A stretch of DNA of 64,000 bases from Enterococcus sp. 4G2_DIV0659 (lineage in GTDB: Bacteria; Bacillota; Bacilli; Lactobacillales; Enterococcaceae). The stretch is from assembly GCF_002140715.2 (NCBI RefSeq), contig NZ_NGLE02000001.1:2260001-2324000 (forward strand), read 5' to 3'. The notes under the pieces were generated by a model. The model was not told where the DNA came from and made no database searches. It saw nothing but the letters and a program-made list of their open reading frames with translations. Within the stretch, counting starts at the first letter, position 1; every line of letters begins with the position of its first letter. The position numbers and the translations under genes were made by a program. Positions 1 through 11,124 of this stretch are shown here, one piece after another.

Positions 1-41
1 GCGGGTAAAACCGTGCAAGGGTTCGAATCCCTTATCCTCCT
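1..41 (+). tRNA. tRNA 3' fragment, probably tRNA-Ser (cut by window edge)
   Basis: The window opens inside a long variable arm (GCGG..CCGTGC), followed by a T arm (AAGGG / TTCGAAT / CCCTT) and the acceptor strand ATCCTCC. A long variable arm with a TTCGAAT T loop fits tRNA-Ser better than tRNA-Leu. The anticodon lies outside the window, so identity is inferred. CCA is not encoded. Confidence 0.75.
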
Positions 42-49
42 TTGCTGAG

Positions 50-158
50 AGTCACAGTGCTTTAGCACTGATGACGAACAGTACTTGGCGAACAAAGTGA
101 GCGAAGTTTCTTATTTAAAAGAAAACAGCCGCATCGCCAAAAGAATCATAGAGACACC
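50..158 (+). repeat. Dispersed hairpin-plus-tail repeat, copy 1
   Basis: A small hairpin (CAGTGC tttaGCACTG) is followed by a 38-base block (70-107) that matches 24860-24897 at 34 of 38 positions, with a looser match continuing to about 158 (CCAAAAG..ATCA..GAGA.ACC). It lies in the 145-base gap between the first and second tRNA genes, a gap longer than the others in the cluster. The second copy is downstream of metK. The nature of the element is unknown. Confidence 0.7.
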
Positions 159-186
159 TTTTAAGTATACATAGTTATACAATTAT

Positions 187-260
<74 letters not shown>

Positions 261-307
261 TTGCTTTAAAAGCAAAAAGTTATTAGTGACGCAACACAAT
301 AACGAAT

Positions 308-381
308 GGTTTGGTAGTTCAGCTGGTTAGAATGCCTGCCTGTCACGCAGGAGGTCGCGGGTTCGAGTCCCGTCCAGACCG
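308..381 (+). tRNA. tRNA-Asp (GTC)
   Basis: The acceptor GGTTTGG pairs with CCAGACC (one G:T), the anticodon GTC sits in CTGTCAC, and the T arm is CGCGG/TTCGAGT/CCCGT. The discriminator is G and CCA is not encoded. Confidence 0.96.
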
Positions 382-396
382 TTATCATTAATTTTT

Positions 397-469
397 GGCG
401 CAGTAGCTCAGTTGGTAGAGCAACGGATTGAAGCTCCGTGTGTCGGCAGTTCGATTCTGTCTTGCGCCA
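397..469 (+). tRNA. tRNA-Phe (GAA)
   Basis: The acceptor GGCGCAG pairs with TTGCGCC. The anticodon stem ACGGA/TCCGT encloses loop TTGAAGC with anticodon GAA. Position 37 is G rather than the usual A; I recall this as common in lactic acid bacteria. CCA is not encoded. Confidence 0.95.
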
Positions 470-486
470 TTTCAAAGAAGAAACAT

Positions 487-557
487 GCGGGTGTAGTTTA
501 GTGGTAAAACCACAGCCTTCCAAGCTGTTGTCGCGAGTTCGATTCTCGTCACCCGCT
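487..557 (+). tRNA. tRNA-Gly (TCC)
   Basis: The acceptor GCGGGTG pairs with CACCCGC, and the anticodon stem ACAGC/GCTGT encloses CTTCCAA with anticodon TCC. The gene is 71 bases long and CCA is not encoded. Confidence 0.95.
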
Positions 558-569
558 TTTTTTCTTTAA

Positions 570-643
<74 letters not shown>

Positions 644-655
644 TAATTTTTAAAA

Positions 656-727
656 GGCCCGTTGGTCAAGCGGTTAAGACACCGCCCTTTCACGGCGGTA
701 ACACGGGTTCGATTCCCGTACGGGTCA
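656..727 (+). tRNA. tRNA-Glu (TTC)
   Basis: The acceptor GGCCCGT pairs with ACGGGTC, and the anticodon stem CCGCC/GGCGG encloses CTTTCAC with anticodon TTC. It is the last tRNA of the cluster and is followed by a terminator. Confidence 0.96.
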
Positions 728-734
728 TCTATGA

Positions 735-765
735 AAACATTTAGCAAAAAGCTAAATGTTTTTTT
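735..765 (+). terminator. Terminator of tRNA cluster
   Basis: The stem AACATTTAGC / GCTAAATGTT has a five-A loop and is followed by a run of T. Confidence 0.9.
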
Positions 766-788
766 GTTATCTTCAAAGTTATATTTTA

Positions 789-825
789 TGAAAACGTTGA
801 CATTTGTTTTATAATAAGCTATTCT
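789..825 (+). promoter_or_regulatory. Promoter of beta-glucoside operon 1 with overlapping cre site
   Basis: TTGACA (797-802) is followed by a 17-base spacer and TATTCT (820-825). The 14-base string TGAAAACGTTGACA (789-802) matches the CcpA operator consensus TGNAANCGNTNNCA at every fixed position and fully covers the -35 box. CcpA binding there would block polymerase, so glucose repression is the expected behaviour. Confidence 0.75.
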
Positions 826-853
826 ATAGTTGTACAAAACAAGTAAATAAAGT

Positions 854-884
854 GGATAGTGATTGTTTAAATACAAGCTAAACC
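854..884 (+). promoter_or_regulatory. RAT antiterminator site 1 (LicT/BglG target)
   Basis: GGATAGTG...GCTAAACC follows the ribonucleic antiterminator layout: GG:CC closing pairs, an A/AA internal loop, TAG:CTA, a second asymmetric loop, then TTGT:ACAA. Its last bases AAACC (880-884) are also the first bases of the terminator below, so the two structures exclude each other. This is the standard arrangement for autogenous control of a licT/bglG gene. Confidence 0.85.
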
Positions 885-944
885 TAATTTTTTCAAAGAG
901 GAGGAGTGTCTTCTTTTTTGGAAAGGTTGGGTTTTTCTTTTTAT
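880..944 (+). terminator. RAT-controlled terminator before licT-like gene
   Basis: AAACCTAATTTTTTC (880-894) pairs along all 15 positions with GGAAAGGTTGGGTTT (920-934), allowing G:T pairs. Further AG-rich/CT-rich pairing continues inward, and a T-rich tract follows. The default state should be termination unless the RAT is held by the antiterminator protein. Confidence 0.85.
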
Positions 945-982
945 CAATACTAAAGGAGTATCTAAGCGAAGGGAGTGAAAAA

Positions 983-1822
983 ATGATTATTCAAAAAATT
1001 TTGAATAATAATGTTGTGATTACGTTGGATGAAAATGGACAAGAACAGATTGTTATGGGGCGTGGTATTGCTTTCAAAAGAAAAATTGGGGACTATATTT
1101 CAAATGAACAAATCGATCAAATTTTTCGCCTGGCAAATGAAGATACTTCAGTAAAATTTCAAGAATTATTAGGTGAACTACCTTTAGAAGTAATGCAATT
1201 ATCGGATGAAATAATTAAATATGCTAAAACGAAGTTAGGGCGAAAATTAAATGATACAATCTTTATTTCTCTGACGGATCATCTTCACACAGCACTTGAA
1301 AGAATAAAGCAGGGAATTGAAGTGAAAAATTTTCTACTCTGGGATATAAAGCGTTTTTTTTCAGACGAGTACCTGATTGGTGTCAAAGCGTTAGAAATGG
1401 TCAAACAAAAATTTGACGTGCAGTTACCAGAGGACGAAGCAGGATTTATTGCGTTACACATAGTTAATGCCGAAATGGATGAAGAATTAGGAAATGTTTA
1501 TGAGTTAACAAAGATGATGCAGGAAATTACCAATATAGTTAAATATCATTTTAAAATCACTTTTAATGAAGAATCTGTTTATTTTTATCGATTTAGTACG
1601 CATTTAAAATTTTTTGCTTATCGTTTGTTGAATCATAAAGAATTTCATGATGAAGAAGATGGAGAATTGTATGAAGTAATCAAAAAAAAATATTTGAATG
1701 CTTACAATTGTGTAAATAAAATTGCTAATTTCTTAGCTGAAAATTATCATTATACAGTTACCAAGGAAGAGAAAATGTACTTGATCATCCATATTGCACG
1801 GGTGGTACAAACAAATAGCTAG
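983..1822 (+). CDS. BglG/LicT family transcription antiterminator (PRD protein)
   Basis: An RNA-binding antiterminator of 279 aa for beta-glucoside genes. The N-terminal CAT domain (about 1-55, MIIQKILNNNVVITL) binds RAT RNA. PRD1 (about 65-165, histidines in LTDHLH and ALHIV) and PRD2 (about 170-279, histidines in FSTHLKF and LIIHIAR) are the usual sites of PTS phosphorylation. I chose the ATG at 983, preceded by GGGAG at 971; an in-frame ATG at 863 lies within the RAT and is very unlikely to be used. The gene is the first of an operon with the permease and glucosidase, the classic sensor layout. The family assignment is secure; the exact sugar is not. Confidence 0.93.
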   Translation: MIIQKILNNNVVITLDENGQEQIVMGRGIAFKRKIGDYISNEQIDQIFRLANEDTSVKFQELLGELPLEVMQLSDEIIKYAKTKLGRKLNDTIFISLTDHLHTALERIKQGIEVKNFLLWDIKRFFSDEYLIGVKALEMVKQKFDVQLPEDEAGFIALHIVNAEMDEELGNVYELTKMMQEITNIVKYHFKITFNEESVYFYRFSTHLKFFAYRLLNHKEFHDEEDGELYEVIKKKYLNAYNCVNKIANFLAENYHYTVTKEEKMYLIIHIARVVQTNS

Positions 1823-1893
1823 TAAGATTATTTAATCTTCATTATAAGGAAATAGAGAAAGGTGGATAGGGAAATAAGGGAAAATAACCTTTT

Positions 1894-3868
<1,975 letters not shown>

Positions 3869-3879
3869 AGTAAAAAATG

Positions 3880-3914
3880 AAGTGGAGTAAAACAGCAAAT
3901 GTTTTGTTCCACTT
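3880..3914 (+). other. Intercistronic hairpin between permease and glucosidase
   Basis: AAGTGGAGTAAAACA pairs with TGTTTTGTTCCACTT around a five-base loop, about 15 pairs. No T-run follows, so it is more likely an mRNA stability or processing element, or a leaky terminator, than a full stop. Confidence 0.6.
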
Positions 3915-3925
3915 TCAAAATTTAG

Positions 3926-5380
<1,455 letters not shown>

Positions 5381-5399
5381 TTTTTAGGAGGAAAAATTA

Positions 5400-6218
5400 A
5401 TGAAGAAGTTAGTTAAGTTTCTTGGGGTACTAAGCTTAAGTTTGTTTGTTGCGACAGGGTGTGGTGATAGTAATAAAAATAAATCAGAATCTGATTCGTC
5501 AAAAGAAGCATCTAAAGAATTAACCTTATATATTGTTAGACATGGGAAAACAATGTTGAATACAACTGATCGTGTACAGGGATGGTCTGATGCAGTTTTA
5601 ACAAAAGCTGGAGAAGAAGTTGTAACAGCTGCTGGAGTCGGCTTGAAAGATATTGATTTTCAAAATGCGTATAGTAGTGACAGCGGACGAGCGATTCAAA
5701 CCGCCAATTTAATTATCAAAGAAAATAAAAAATCTTCTGATTTAAAAGTGATTACGGATGAACGTTTAAGGGAATTCAATTTTGGCACATATGAAGGCGA
5801 TTTGAATCATACAATGTGGCAAGATATTGCAGATGATCAAGGGATAACATTGGAAGAATTTTTAAAAAATATGACGCCAGAATCATTTGCTAATAGTGTG
5901 GCGAAATTAGATGCAAAAAATGTTGAAGAAGCAAAAATCAATTGGCCAGCTGAAGATTATAAAACGATAACAACGCGTCTTAAAGCTGGTATAGAAGATA
6001 TCATTGAAAAAGAAATAAACAATGAAGGTAGTGGAAATATACTGATCGCCTCACATGGATTGAGTATTTCAGCTTTGTTAGCGACACTGTTTGAAGAGTA
6101 TAAAATCCCAGAAGGCGGATTGAAAAATGCTAGTGTTTGTACAGTGAAGTACAAAGATGGCAAGTACACATTAGATAAAGTTAATGACTTAAGCTATGTT
6201 GAAGCTGGACAAAAGTAA
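5400..6218 (+). CDS. Lipoprotein of the histidine phosphatase (phosphoglycerate mutase-like) family
   Basis: A surface lipoprotein of 272 aa. The signal peptide ends in a lipobox (VATGC, Cys21) followed by a Ser/Lys-rich linker. The phosphatase domain begins near residue 40 with YIVRHGKTMLN (catalytic RHG), has EFNFGTYEG in the middle, and a second His in IASHGLSIS near 220. It lies 19 bases after the glucosidase gene with AGGAGG before its ATG, so it is probably co-transcribed with the beta-glucoside operon and ends at the terminator at 6237. Secreted members of this family are uncommon; the substrate is unknown. A role in removing phosphate from exported or external sugar phosphates is speculation. 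Confidence 0.85.
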   Translation: MKKLVKFLGVLSLSLFVATGCGDSNKNKSESDSSKEASKELTLYIVRHGKTMLNTTDRVQGWSDAVLTKAGEEVVTAAGVGLKDIDFQNAYSSDSGRAIQTANLIIKENKKSSDLKVITDERLREFNFGTYEGDLNHTMWQDIADDQGITLEEFLKNMTPESFANSVAKLDAKNVEEAKINWPAEDYKTITTRLKAGIEDIIEKEINNEGSGNILIASHGLSISALLATLFEEYKIPEGGLKNASVCTVKYKDGKYTLDKVNDLSYVEAGQK

Positions 6219-6236
6219 GTAAACAGACCAGCAGAG

Positions 6237-6282
6237 CCCAAAACAAAACTGGTTTTTAGTTTTGTTTTGGGTTTTACATTTT
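6237..6282 (+). terminator. Terminator of beta-glucoside operon 1
   Basis: CCCAAAACAAAACT pairs with AGTTTTGTTTTGGG and is followed by a T-rich tract. Confidence 0.93.
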
Positions 6283-6356
6283 TTCATCAGCTTTTGAAAC
6301 AATTCTACTCATTTTTTGTGTATAATAAGAACAAAAAGAAGGAAAAGGGATAAATT

Positions 6357-7121
6357 ATGCTAACTATTACAAATTTCCGTGACATTGGCGGCATCAAAAA
6401 TCAAGAAGGAAAAGAAATCAAGAAGAACGTTTTCTTACGATCGGGAGAACTATCTAATTTAACCAAAGAAGATGAACAACGTTTAGCAACAAATTATCGT
6501 TTAGGCAAAATCATTGATTTGAGAAGTGAAGCTGAAGTAGAAGAAAGACCAGATAAACCTGTACCTGAAGCTGAATACATTCATATTGATATATTAGAAG
6601 ATATTCAAGATGAAGGAGCTTCAATTGGGGATTTTGTTAAAATCGGCTCACCTGAAAAATCAGCCTCTTATATGGAAAAGCTTTATTCAGATATCGCATT
6701 AAACAGTGTAGCTCAAAAAGGATATACACAGTTTTTCGAGCATGTTTTAAATTTAGAAAACCAAGAGAGCTTGCTATTCCACTGTTTTGCTGGAAAAGAT
6801 CGAACAGGAATTGCAGCACTTTTATTATTGGAGACGTTAAATACACCCAGAGAAGCTATTTACACAGACTATTTACTAACCAACAAACTAAGACAAAAAG
6901 AAAATGCATGGATTTTAGAACAAGCGAAAAATGCGCAACAGTTAGAAGCTTCTAATTTAGAAGCGCTACAGGTTGCTCTAAATGTAGATAAAAGTTATTT
7001 AGACAATTTTTATCAAACAGTTGAAAAACAATATGGCGACATCAGTGCATATTTAAAACAAGCAATTGGTATTGATAAAGGAACCAAAGAAATCATCAAT
7101 CAACGCTTTTTAGTAGATTAG
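6357..7121 (+). CDS. Tyrosine/serine protein phosphatase (Y_phosphatase3 type)
   Basis: A cytoplasmic phosphatase of 254 aa. The active-site loop is HCFAGKDRTG (about residues 141-150), the C-X5-R signature of the bacterial IphP/LipA-like group, and the N-terminal NFRDIGG motif is also typical. The ATG at 6357 follows AAGGAAAAGG, and a TATAAT box with upstream TG (6317-6326) suggests its own promoter just after the previous terminator. The nucleoside deaminase gene follows after 25 bases. The substrate is not deducible; members act on phosphotyrosine or phosphoinositides. Confidence 0.88.
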   Translation: MLTITNFRDIGGIKNQEGKEIKKNVFLRSGELSNLTKEDEQRLATNYRLGKIIDLRSEAEVEERPDKPVPEAEYIHIDILEDIQDEGASIGDFVKIGSPEKSASYMEKLYSDIALNSVAQKGYTQFFEHVLNLENQESLLFHCFAGKDRTGIAALLLLETLNTPREAIYTDYLLTNKLRQKENAWILEQAKNAQQLEASNLEALQVALNVDKSYLDNFYQTVEKQYGDISAYLKQAIGIDKGTKEIINQRFLVD

Positions 7122-7146
7122 ATAGCAGGGGTAAGAAAGGATTCAT

Positions 7147-7632
7147 ATGAATAGAAACCAACATATTGATTTATTAAATCGCTGCGTTGAACTCTCTCAA
7201 CAGGCTCGTGAACATGGAAATACTCCTTTTGGCGCTCTATTAGTAGGCAAAGAAGGAACTGTTCTTTTAGAGCAGGAAAATATTGAAATCACTGAACATA
7301 TTTGTACAGGACATGCGGAAACGACTTTAGCAGCGAAAGCGTCAGAAAAATACAGCAAAGAATTTTTATGGGAATGTACCCTCTATACTACCGCTGAACC
7401 ATGTGCAATGTGTACAGGAGCGATTTATTGGGCAAATATAGGAACAATTGTGTATGCCATGACTGAAAAACGTCTACTGGAACTAACAGGTGATAATAAA
7501 CAGAATCCAACATTTAATTTACCTTCAAAGGAAATATTAAAACATGGGCAAAAAGAGATTCAAGTTTTAGGACCGTTTCCAGAAGTTGAACAAGCCGCGG
7601 CCACTGTTCATCAAGGATACTGGAATAACTAA
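7147..7632 (+). CDS. Nucleoside/guanine deaminase family protein
   Basis: A zinc-dependent CDA-fold deaminase of 161 aa. The first zinc motif is GHAETTLAA (His ligand, Glu proton shuttle) near residues 58-66; the second is PCAMC near 86-90. Its length and lack of extra domains fit the GuaD/nucleoside deaminase group rather than TadA, but substrate cannot be settled by eye. AAAGGA precedes the ATG. It probably shares a transcript with the phosphatase upstream and ends at the hairpin at 7671. Confidence 0.85.
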   Translation: MNRNQHIDLLNRCVELSQQAREHGNTPFGALLVGKEGTVLLEQENIEITEHICTGHAETTLAAKASEKYSKEFLWECTLYTTAEPCAMCTGAIYWANIGTIVYAMTEKRLLELTGDNKQNPTFNLPSKEILKHGQKEIQVLGPFPEVEQAAATVHQGYWNN

Positions 7633-7670
7633 AAAGGATAAGGCAAGACAGCTTTATTAAGCTTTGAAAT

Positions 7671-7716
7671 GATTGGGATGTGGCTCGCTGAGTTATGTTC
7701 CAATCTTCTTTTTTTA
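7671..7716 (+). terminator. Terminator after deaminase gene
   Basis: GATTGGGATGTGGCTC pairs along 16 positions (several G:T) with GAGTTATGTTCCAATC around a three-base loop, followed by TTCTTTTTTT. The right arm shares the string AGTTATGNNCCAATC with the hairpin at 11550. Confidence 0.88.
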
Positions 7717-7815
7717 AAAATTCAGAATTTTCCGATAAAATATTGACATTTTAATGAGATAAGTGAATAATAGAAAAAATAACCATAAAAATACAAAAGG
7801 AGTTGGGAACGAATA

Positions 7816-8139
7816 ATGATCATTAAACCATCACTACCTCAAGAAATGACTGTGTTTTTTGATGCTGAAAACCAGCCAAATGAAAATGTTCAGATGGGTG
7901 TAGTTATTTTACAACCAGGTGAAAAAAGACCGCTCGAAGGATTTGCCAGACATGAGCAAGATGAGTATTCGTATGTGGTTTCGGGAAAAGCACATACGAT
8001 TTTAGAAGACGGACAAGATCTTGTGGGAATGCCGGGTGATGCACAACTGATCGAAGCTGGCGAAGGTCATATCAACTATAATGATGGAGATGAACCAGCA
8101 GTGGTTGTTTGGGTATTGGTTGAGCGCATTAAAAAATGA
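7816..8139 (+). CDS. Small cupin-domain protein
   Basis: A single-domain protein of 107 aa with a cupin barrel. Motif 1 is seen as GFARHEQDEYSYVVSGKA (metal ligands His and Glu), and the second strand region has GHINYNDGD near residues 84-92. It is preceded by AAAAGGAG. Its stop at 8139 is only 17 bases before the start of the peptide-binding lipoprotein gene, so the two are likely co-transcribed. No substrate can be assigned; the family ranges from sugar isomerases to ligand sensors. Confidence 0.8.
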   Translation: MIIKPSLPQEMTVFFDAENQPNENVQMGVVILQPGEKRPLEGFARHEQDEYSYVVSGKAHTILEDGQDLVGMPGDAQLIEAGEGHINYNDGDEPAVVVWVLVERIKK

Positions 8140-8156
8140 ATATAGAGGAGAAATGT

Positions 8157-9794
8157 ATGAAAAAAACAATTACATCAATCATTGGATTAACGTTAATTCT
8201 GATGATTGTTTCGGGATGCTCTAGTGAAAAAAAAGAGAGAACAGTTAAAGAATCACAACCATTAAATCTAATGTCTCCATCGGAATTAACGACATTGGAT
8301 ACATCGGTTATGTTAGATTTTCCAGATGCTATCGTTCAAACTGCAGCATTTGAAGGATTGTATGCACTAGATGACAAAGATCAATTAATTCCAGCCGTAG
8401 CCAAGGAAATGCCTTCTATCTCTGAGGACGGTAAAACGTACACAATTACATTACGAAAAGAGGCTATTTGGAGTAACGATGATCCAGTTACCGCTAAAGA
8501 TTTTGAATATGCATGGAAAAAAATGATTGATCCTAAAAATGGTTTTGTCTATAGCTTTTTAGTGGTAGATACTATTTTAAATGCAGAAGAAATTTCGGCT
8601 GGACAAAAAACAGTGGATGAATTAGGAGTAAAAGCGATCGATGATCATACATTAGAAGTAAAACTAAAAGAAGCAAAACCATATTTTCCCTCTGTTTTAG
8701 CGTTTCCAACATTTTTCCCGCAAAATCAAAAAGCTGTAGAGAAATTTGGTAAAGATTATGGCACAACAGGTGAAAAAACCGTTTATAATGGCCCGTTTAT
8801 CGTGGAAAATTGGAAACAAACAGACTTAAGATGGGACTTAAAGAAAAATGAAAAGTATTGGGATCGCCAAAATGTAAAATCAGAAAACATTCATTATGAA
8901 GTTGTCAAAGAAGCATCTACAGCGCTAAACCTTTTTGAAGATGGACAGTTGGATATTGCGACAATCACAGGAGAATTAGCCAAACAAAATCAAAGTAACC
9001 CAGACTATCATTCCTATCCGAGTGCAACGATGAACTACATTCGTTTAAATCAAAAACGCAAAGGCAAGGATACACCGCTAAAAAATGAGCATTTAAGAAA
9101 AGCCTTAGCACTAGGGATCGATAAAGAAAATTTAGTAAACAATGTGATTGCTGATGGTTCAAAACCATTATACGGTGCTATTACAGAAGGATTTGTAAGT
9201 AATCCAAAAACAGGTATAGACTTTCGTGAAGAAGCAGGCAATCTGATGAGCTATAATAAAGAAGAAGCCTTAAAGTATTGGGAACTAGCTAAAAAAGAGT
9301 TGGGAGAAAAAATTACCCTGGATTTAATGGTTACAGACGACGGTTCCTATAGAAAAATGGGTGAAAGTCTACAAGGAAGTTTAGAAAAACTATTTTCTGG
9401 CTTAAAAATCAATCTGTCCGCATTGCCAACGGAAACGGCACTAAATTTAAGTCGTGAAAGTGATTATGATATGTTCTTGATTTATTGGACGCCTGATTAT
9501 CAAGATCCAATATCGACTCTAGGGATGCTTCGTTCAGGAAATGATCGAAATTATGCTAATCCTACGTATGATTTGTTATTAGATGAAGCGTCTAAAAAAT
9601 ATGCTACAGATTTACAAAGACGTTGGGACGCCTTGATTGCTGCTGAAAAAGAAGGAATTGAAAACACTGCTGGAATGATTATCATTAGTCAAAACCAACA
9701 ATCTGTTTTACAAAATCCTCAAGTCAAAGGTGTGAGTTACCATACTTTTGCGGCACCATTAACACTGAAAAATATGTATAAAGAAACTGAATAA
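8157..9794 (+). CDS. Peptide ABC transporter substrate-binding lipoprotein (OppA/SBP_bac_5)
   Basis: An extracellular lipoprotein of 545 aa that binds oligopeptides for an Opp-type importer. The signal peptide ends at lipobox VSGC. The SBP_bac_5 fold is recognised from LTTLDTSVM, the EYAWKKMIDP region and the FLIYWTPDYQDP stretch near residue 440. I chose ATG 8157, preceded by GAGGAG; an in-frame ATG at 8136 overlaps the cupin gene. No permease or ATPase genes are adjacent, so it must feed a transporter encoded elsewhere. The paralogue at 59773-61422 is similarly orphaned. Such orphan proteins can also serve in peptide pheromone sensing in enterococci, which is only a possibility here. Confidence 0.9.
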   Translation: MKKTITSIIGLTLILMIVSGCSSEKKERTVKESQPLNLMSPSELTTLDTSVMLDFPDAIVQTAAFEGLYALDDKDQLIPAVAKEMPSISEDGKTYTITLRKEAIWSNDDPVTAKDFEYAWKKMIDPKNGFVYSFLVVDTILNAEEISAGQKTVDELGVKAIDDHTLEVKLKEAKPYFPSVLAFPTFFPQNQKAVEKFGKDYGTTGEKTVYNGPFIVENWKQTDLRWDLKKNEKYWDRQNVKSENIHYEVVKEASTALNLFEDGQLDIATITGELAKQNQSNPDYHSYPSATMNYIRLNQKRKGKDTPLKNEHLRKALALGIDKENLVNNVIADGSKPLYGAITEGFVSNPKTGIDFREEAGNLMSYNKEEALKYWELAKKELGEKITLDLMVTDDGSYRKMGESLQGSLEKLFSGLKINLSALPTETALNLSRESDYDMFLIYWTPDYQDPISTLGMLRSGNDRNYANPTYDLLLDEASKKYATDLQRRWDALIAAEKEGIENTAGMIIISQNQQSVLQNPQVKGVSYHTFAAPLTLKNMYKETE

Positions 9795-9804
9795 TCTTAT
9801 TTTT

Positions 9805-9834
9805 AGAAAGTCTTTCAAAAAGAAAGGCTTTTTT
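9805..9834 (+). terminator. Terminator after peptide-binding gene
   Basis: AAAGTCTTTC pairs with GAAAGGCTTT around five A, followed by T-run. Confidence 0.88.
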
Positions 9835-9905
9835 AATCAAATCAATATCCCGAAGAGCTAGAACATTGTATCATATAGATATATAGAAAAAAGGAGTAGA
9901 AGACA

Positions 9906-10595
9906 ATGACAAATAAACATCAAAAACAAGCAAGTGGAGTTATTTTGAAGAATGTTGAAGAAGAAATTCGTTTGTATATTCTTAAACTACGCCCAGACCT
10001 TACTGAAGATTCGAAGGTGGCGTTTCCTGACTTACTGAATTATCGTTTAGAGTATATCAAAGAACTGATTTCAAGCGATTCCGGAAAAATGGAACAATTA
10101 AATGAAACGATTATGCAGAGTATTAAAAAGAACACCACGATTACCGATAAGCTAGATTCTTCTGCAGAGCAAAACTTGACAACAGGACAAAAAACAGCGG
10201 ATGGGATTGCTAAATTCGGTGGAAGCTGGCCATTTATTTTCATTTTTATTGCTATTTTAGTTACATGGATTGCGGTCAATTCCACAATGATTTTTTTCAA
10301 ACCATTTGATCCATATCCGTATATTTTACTTAATTTAGCTTTATCCTGCTTGGCGGCTATTCAAGCACCGGTTATTATGATGAGTCAGAATAGACAAGAA
10401 GAGAGAGACCGAAAACAAGCTGCAAATGACTATCAAGTCAATCTAAAAGCTGAAATAGAAGTTAATTTACTTCATGAAAAAATGGATTATTTGATTAACA
10501 GCCAATGGCAACATTTAGTTCAAATGCAAAATATGCAGATTGAATTATTAGGGGAATTGCAAGAACAAATCAATGAACTAAGTAAAAAGGAATGA
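9906..10595 (+). CDS. DUF1003 membrane protein
   Basis: A protein of 229 aa recognised as DUF1003 from the block KFGGSWPFIFIFI, the string FKPFDPYPYILLNL and the closing LAAIQAPVIMMSQNRQ. Two membrane segments lie at about 108-128 and 142-162. The N-terminal 100 residues and C-terminal 60 residues are charged, and the C-terminal part is probably coiled. The function of the family is unknown. It starts an apparent operon with the GrpB-like and GNAT genes (7-base gap, then overlap). Confidence 0.88.
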   Translation: MTNKHQKQASGVILKNVEEEIRLYILKLRPDLTEDSKVAFPDLLNYRLEYIKELISSDSGKMEQLNETIMQSIKKNTTITDKLDSSAEQNLTTGQKTADGIAKFGGSWPFIFIFIAILVTWIAVNSTMIFFKPFDPYPYILLNLALSCLAAIQAPVIMMSQNRQEERDRKQAANDYQVNLKAEIEVNLLHEKMDYLINSQWQHLVQMQNMQIELLGELQEQINELSKKE

Positions 10596-10602
10596 AACAA
10601 GA

Positions 10603-11124
10603 ATGGAAAGAAAAGTTGAAGTGGTAGGTGCCAAAAAAGAGTGGAAAGATCAGTTTAAACAAATGAAAGAACAACTTGACGCAGTTTTCACAGACGAATT
10701 AATAGCTATTCATCATATTGGCAGTACCGCAATCGAAGGTATCTATGCAAAACCAATATTGGATATTTTAGTGGTGGTAAATGATATTGAAAAAGTGGCT
10801 CATTATCAACCTGCAATGCAACGATTAGGCTATGAATGTTTAGGTGAAAATGGGATTTCAAAACGCCGCTTTTTTATAAAAGGAGCAACGTACAGAAGTC
10901 ACCATGTTCACGTTTTTCAAAAAGGAAATCCAGAAATTGAGCGTCACCTAAACTTTAGAGATTATTTGAACCACCATTCAAAAGAGGCACAAGAGTACAG
11001 CCAATTAAAAGTGAAACTAGCGAAAAAATTTCCCTATGATATTCAATCTTACATCGAGGGCAAAGATGCTTTTATCAAAGAAATTGATCGGAAATCTATC
11101 AGTTGGAAAAGAGAGGACTTATGA
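10603..11124 (+). CDS. GrpB/UPF0157 family protein
   Basis: A cytoplasmic protein of 173 aa. The signature HHIGSTAIEGIYAKPILDI near residues 39-57 identifies GrpB/UPF0157, a nucleotidyltransferase-fold family often linked to dephospho-CoA kinase in other genomes, with no settled role. The stop codon overlaps the next gene start as ATGA, suggesting translational coupling with the GNAT acetyltransferase. Confidence 0.88.
   Translation: MERKVEVVGAKKEWKDQFKQMKEQLDAVFTDELIAIHHIGSTAIEGIYAKPILDILVVVNDIEKVAHYQPAMQRLGYECLGENGISKRRFFIKGATYRSHHVHVFQKGNPEIERHLNFRDYLNHHSKEAQEYSQLKVKLAKKFPYDIQSYIEGKDAFIKEIDRKSISWKREDL

Noticed and set aside
863..982. N-terminal extension of the first antiterminator gene from ATG 863
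   Set aside because: It would lie inside the RAT and terminator and lacks a ribosome-binding site; ATG 983 has one and starts the CAT domain correctly.
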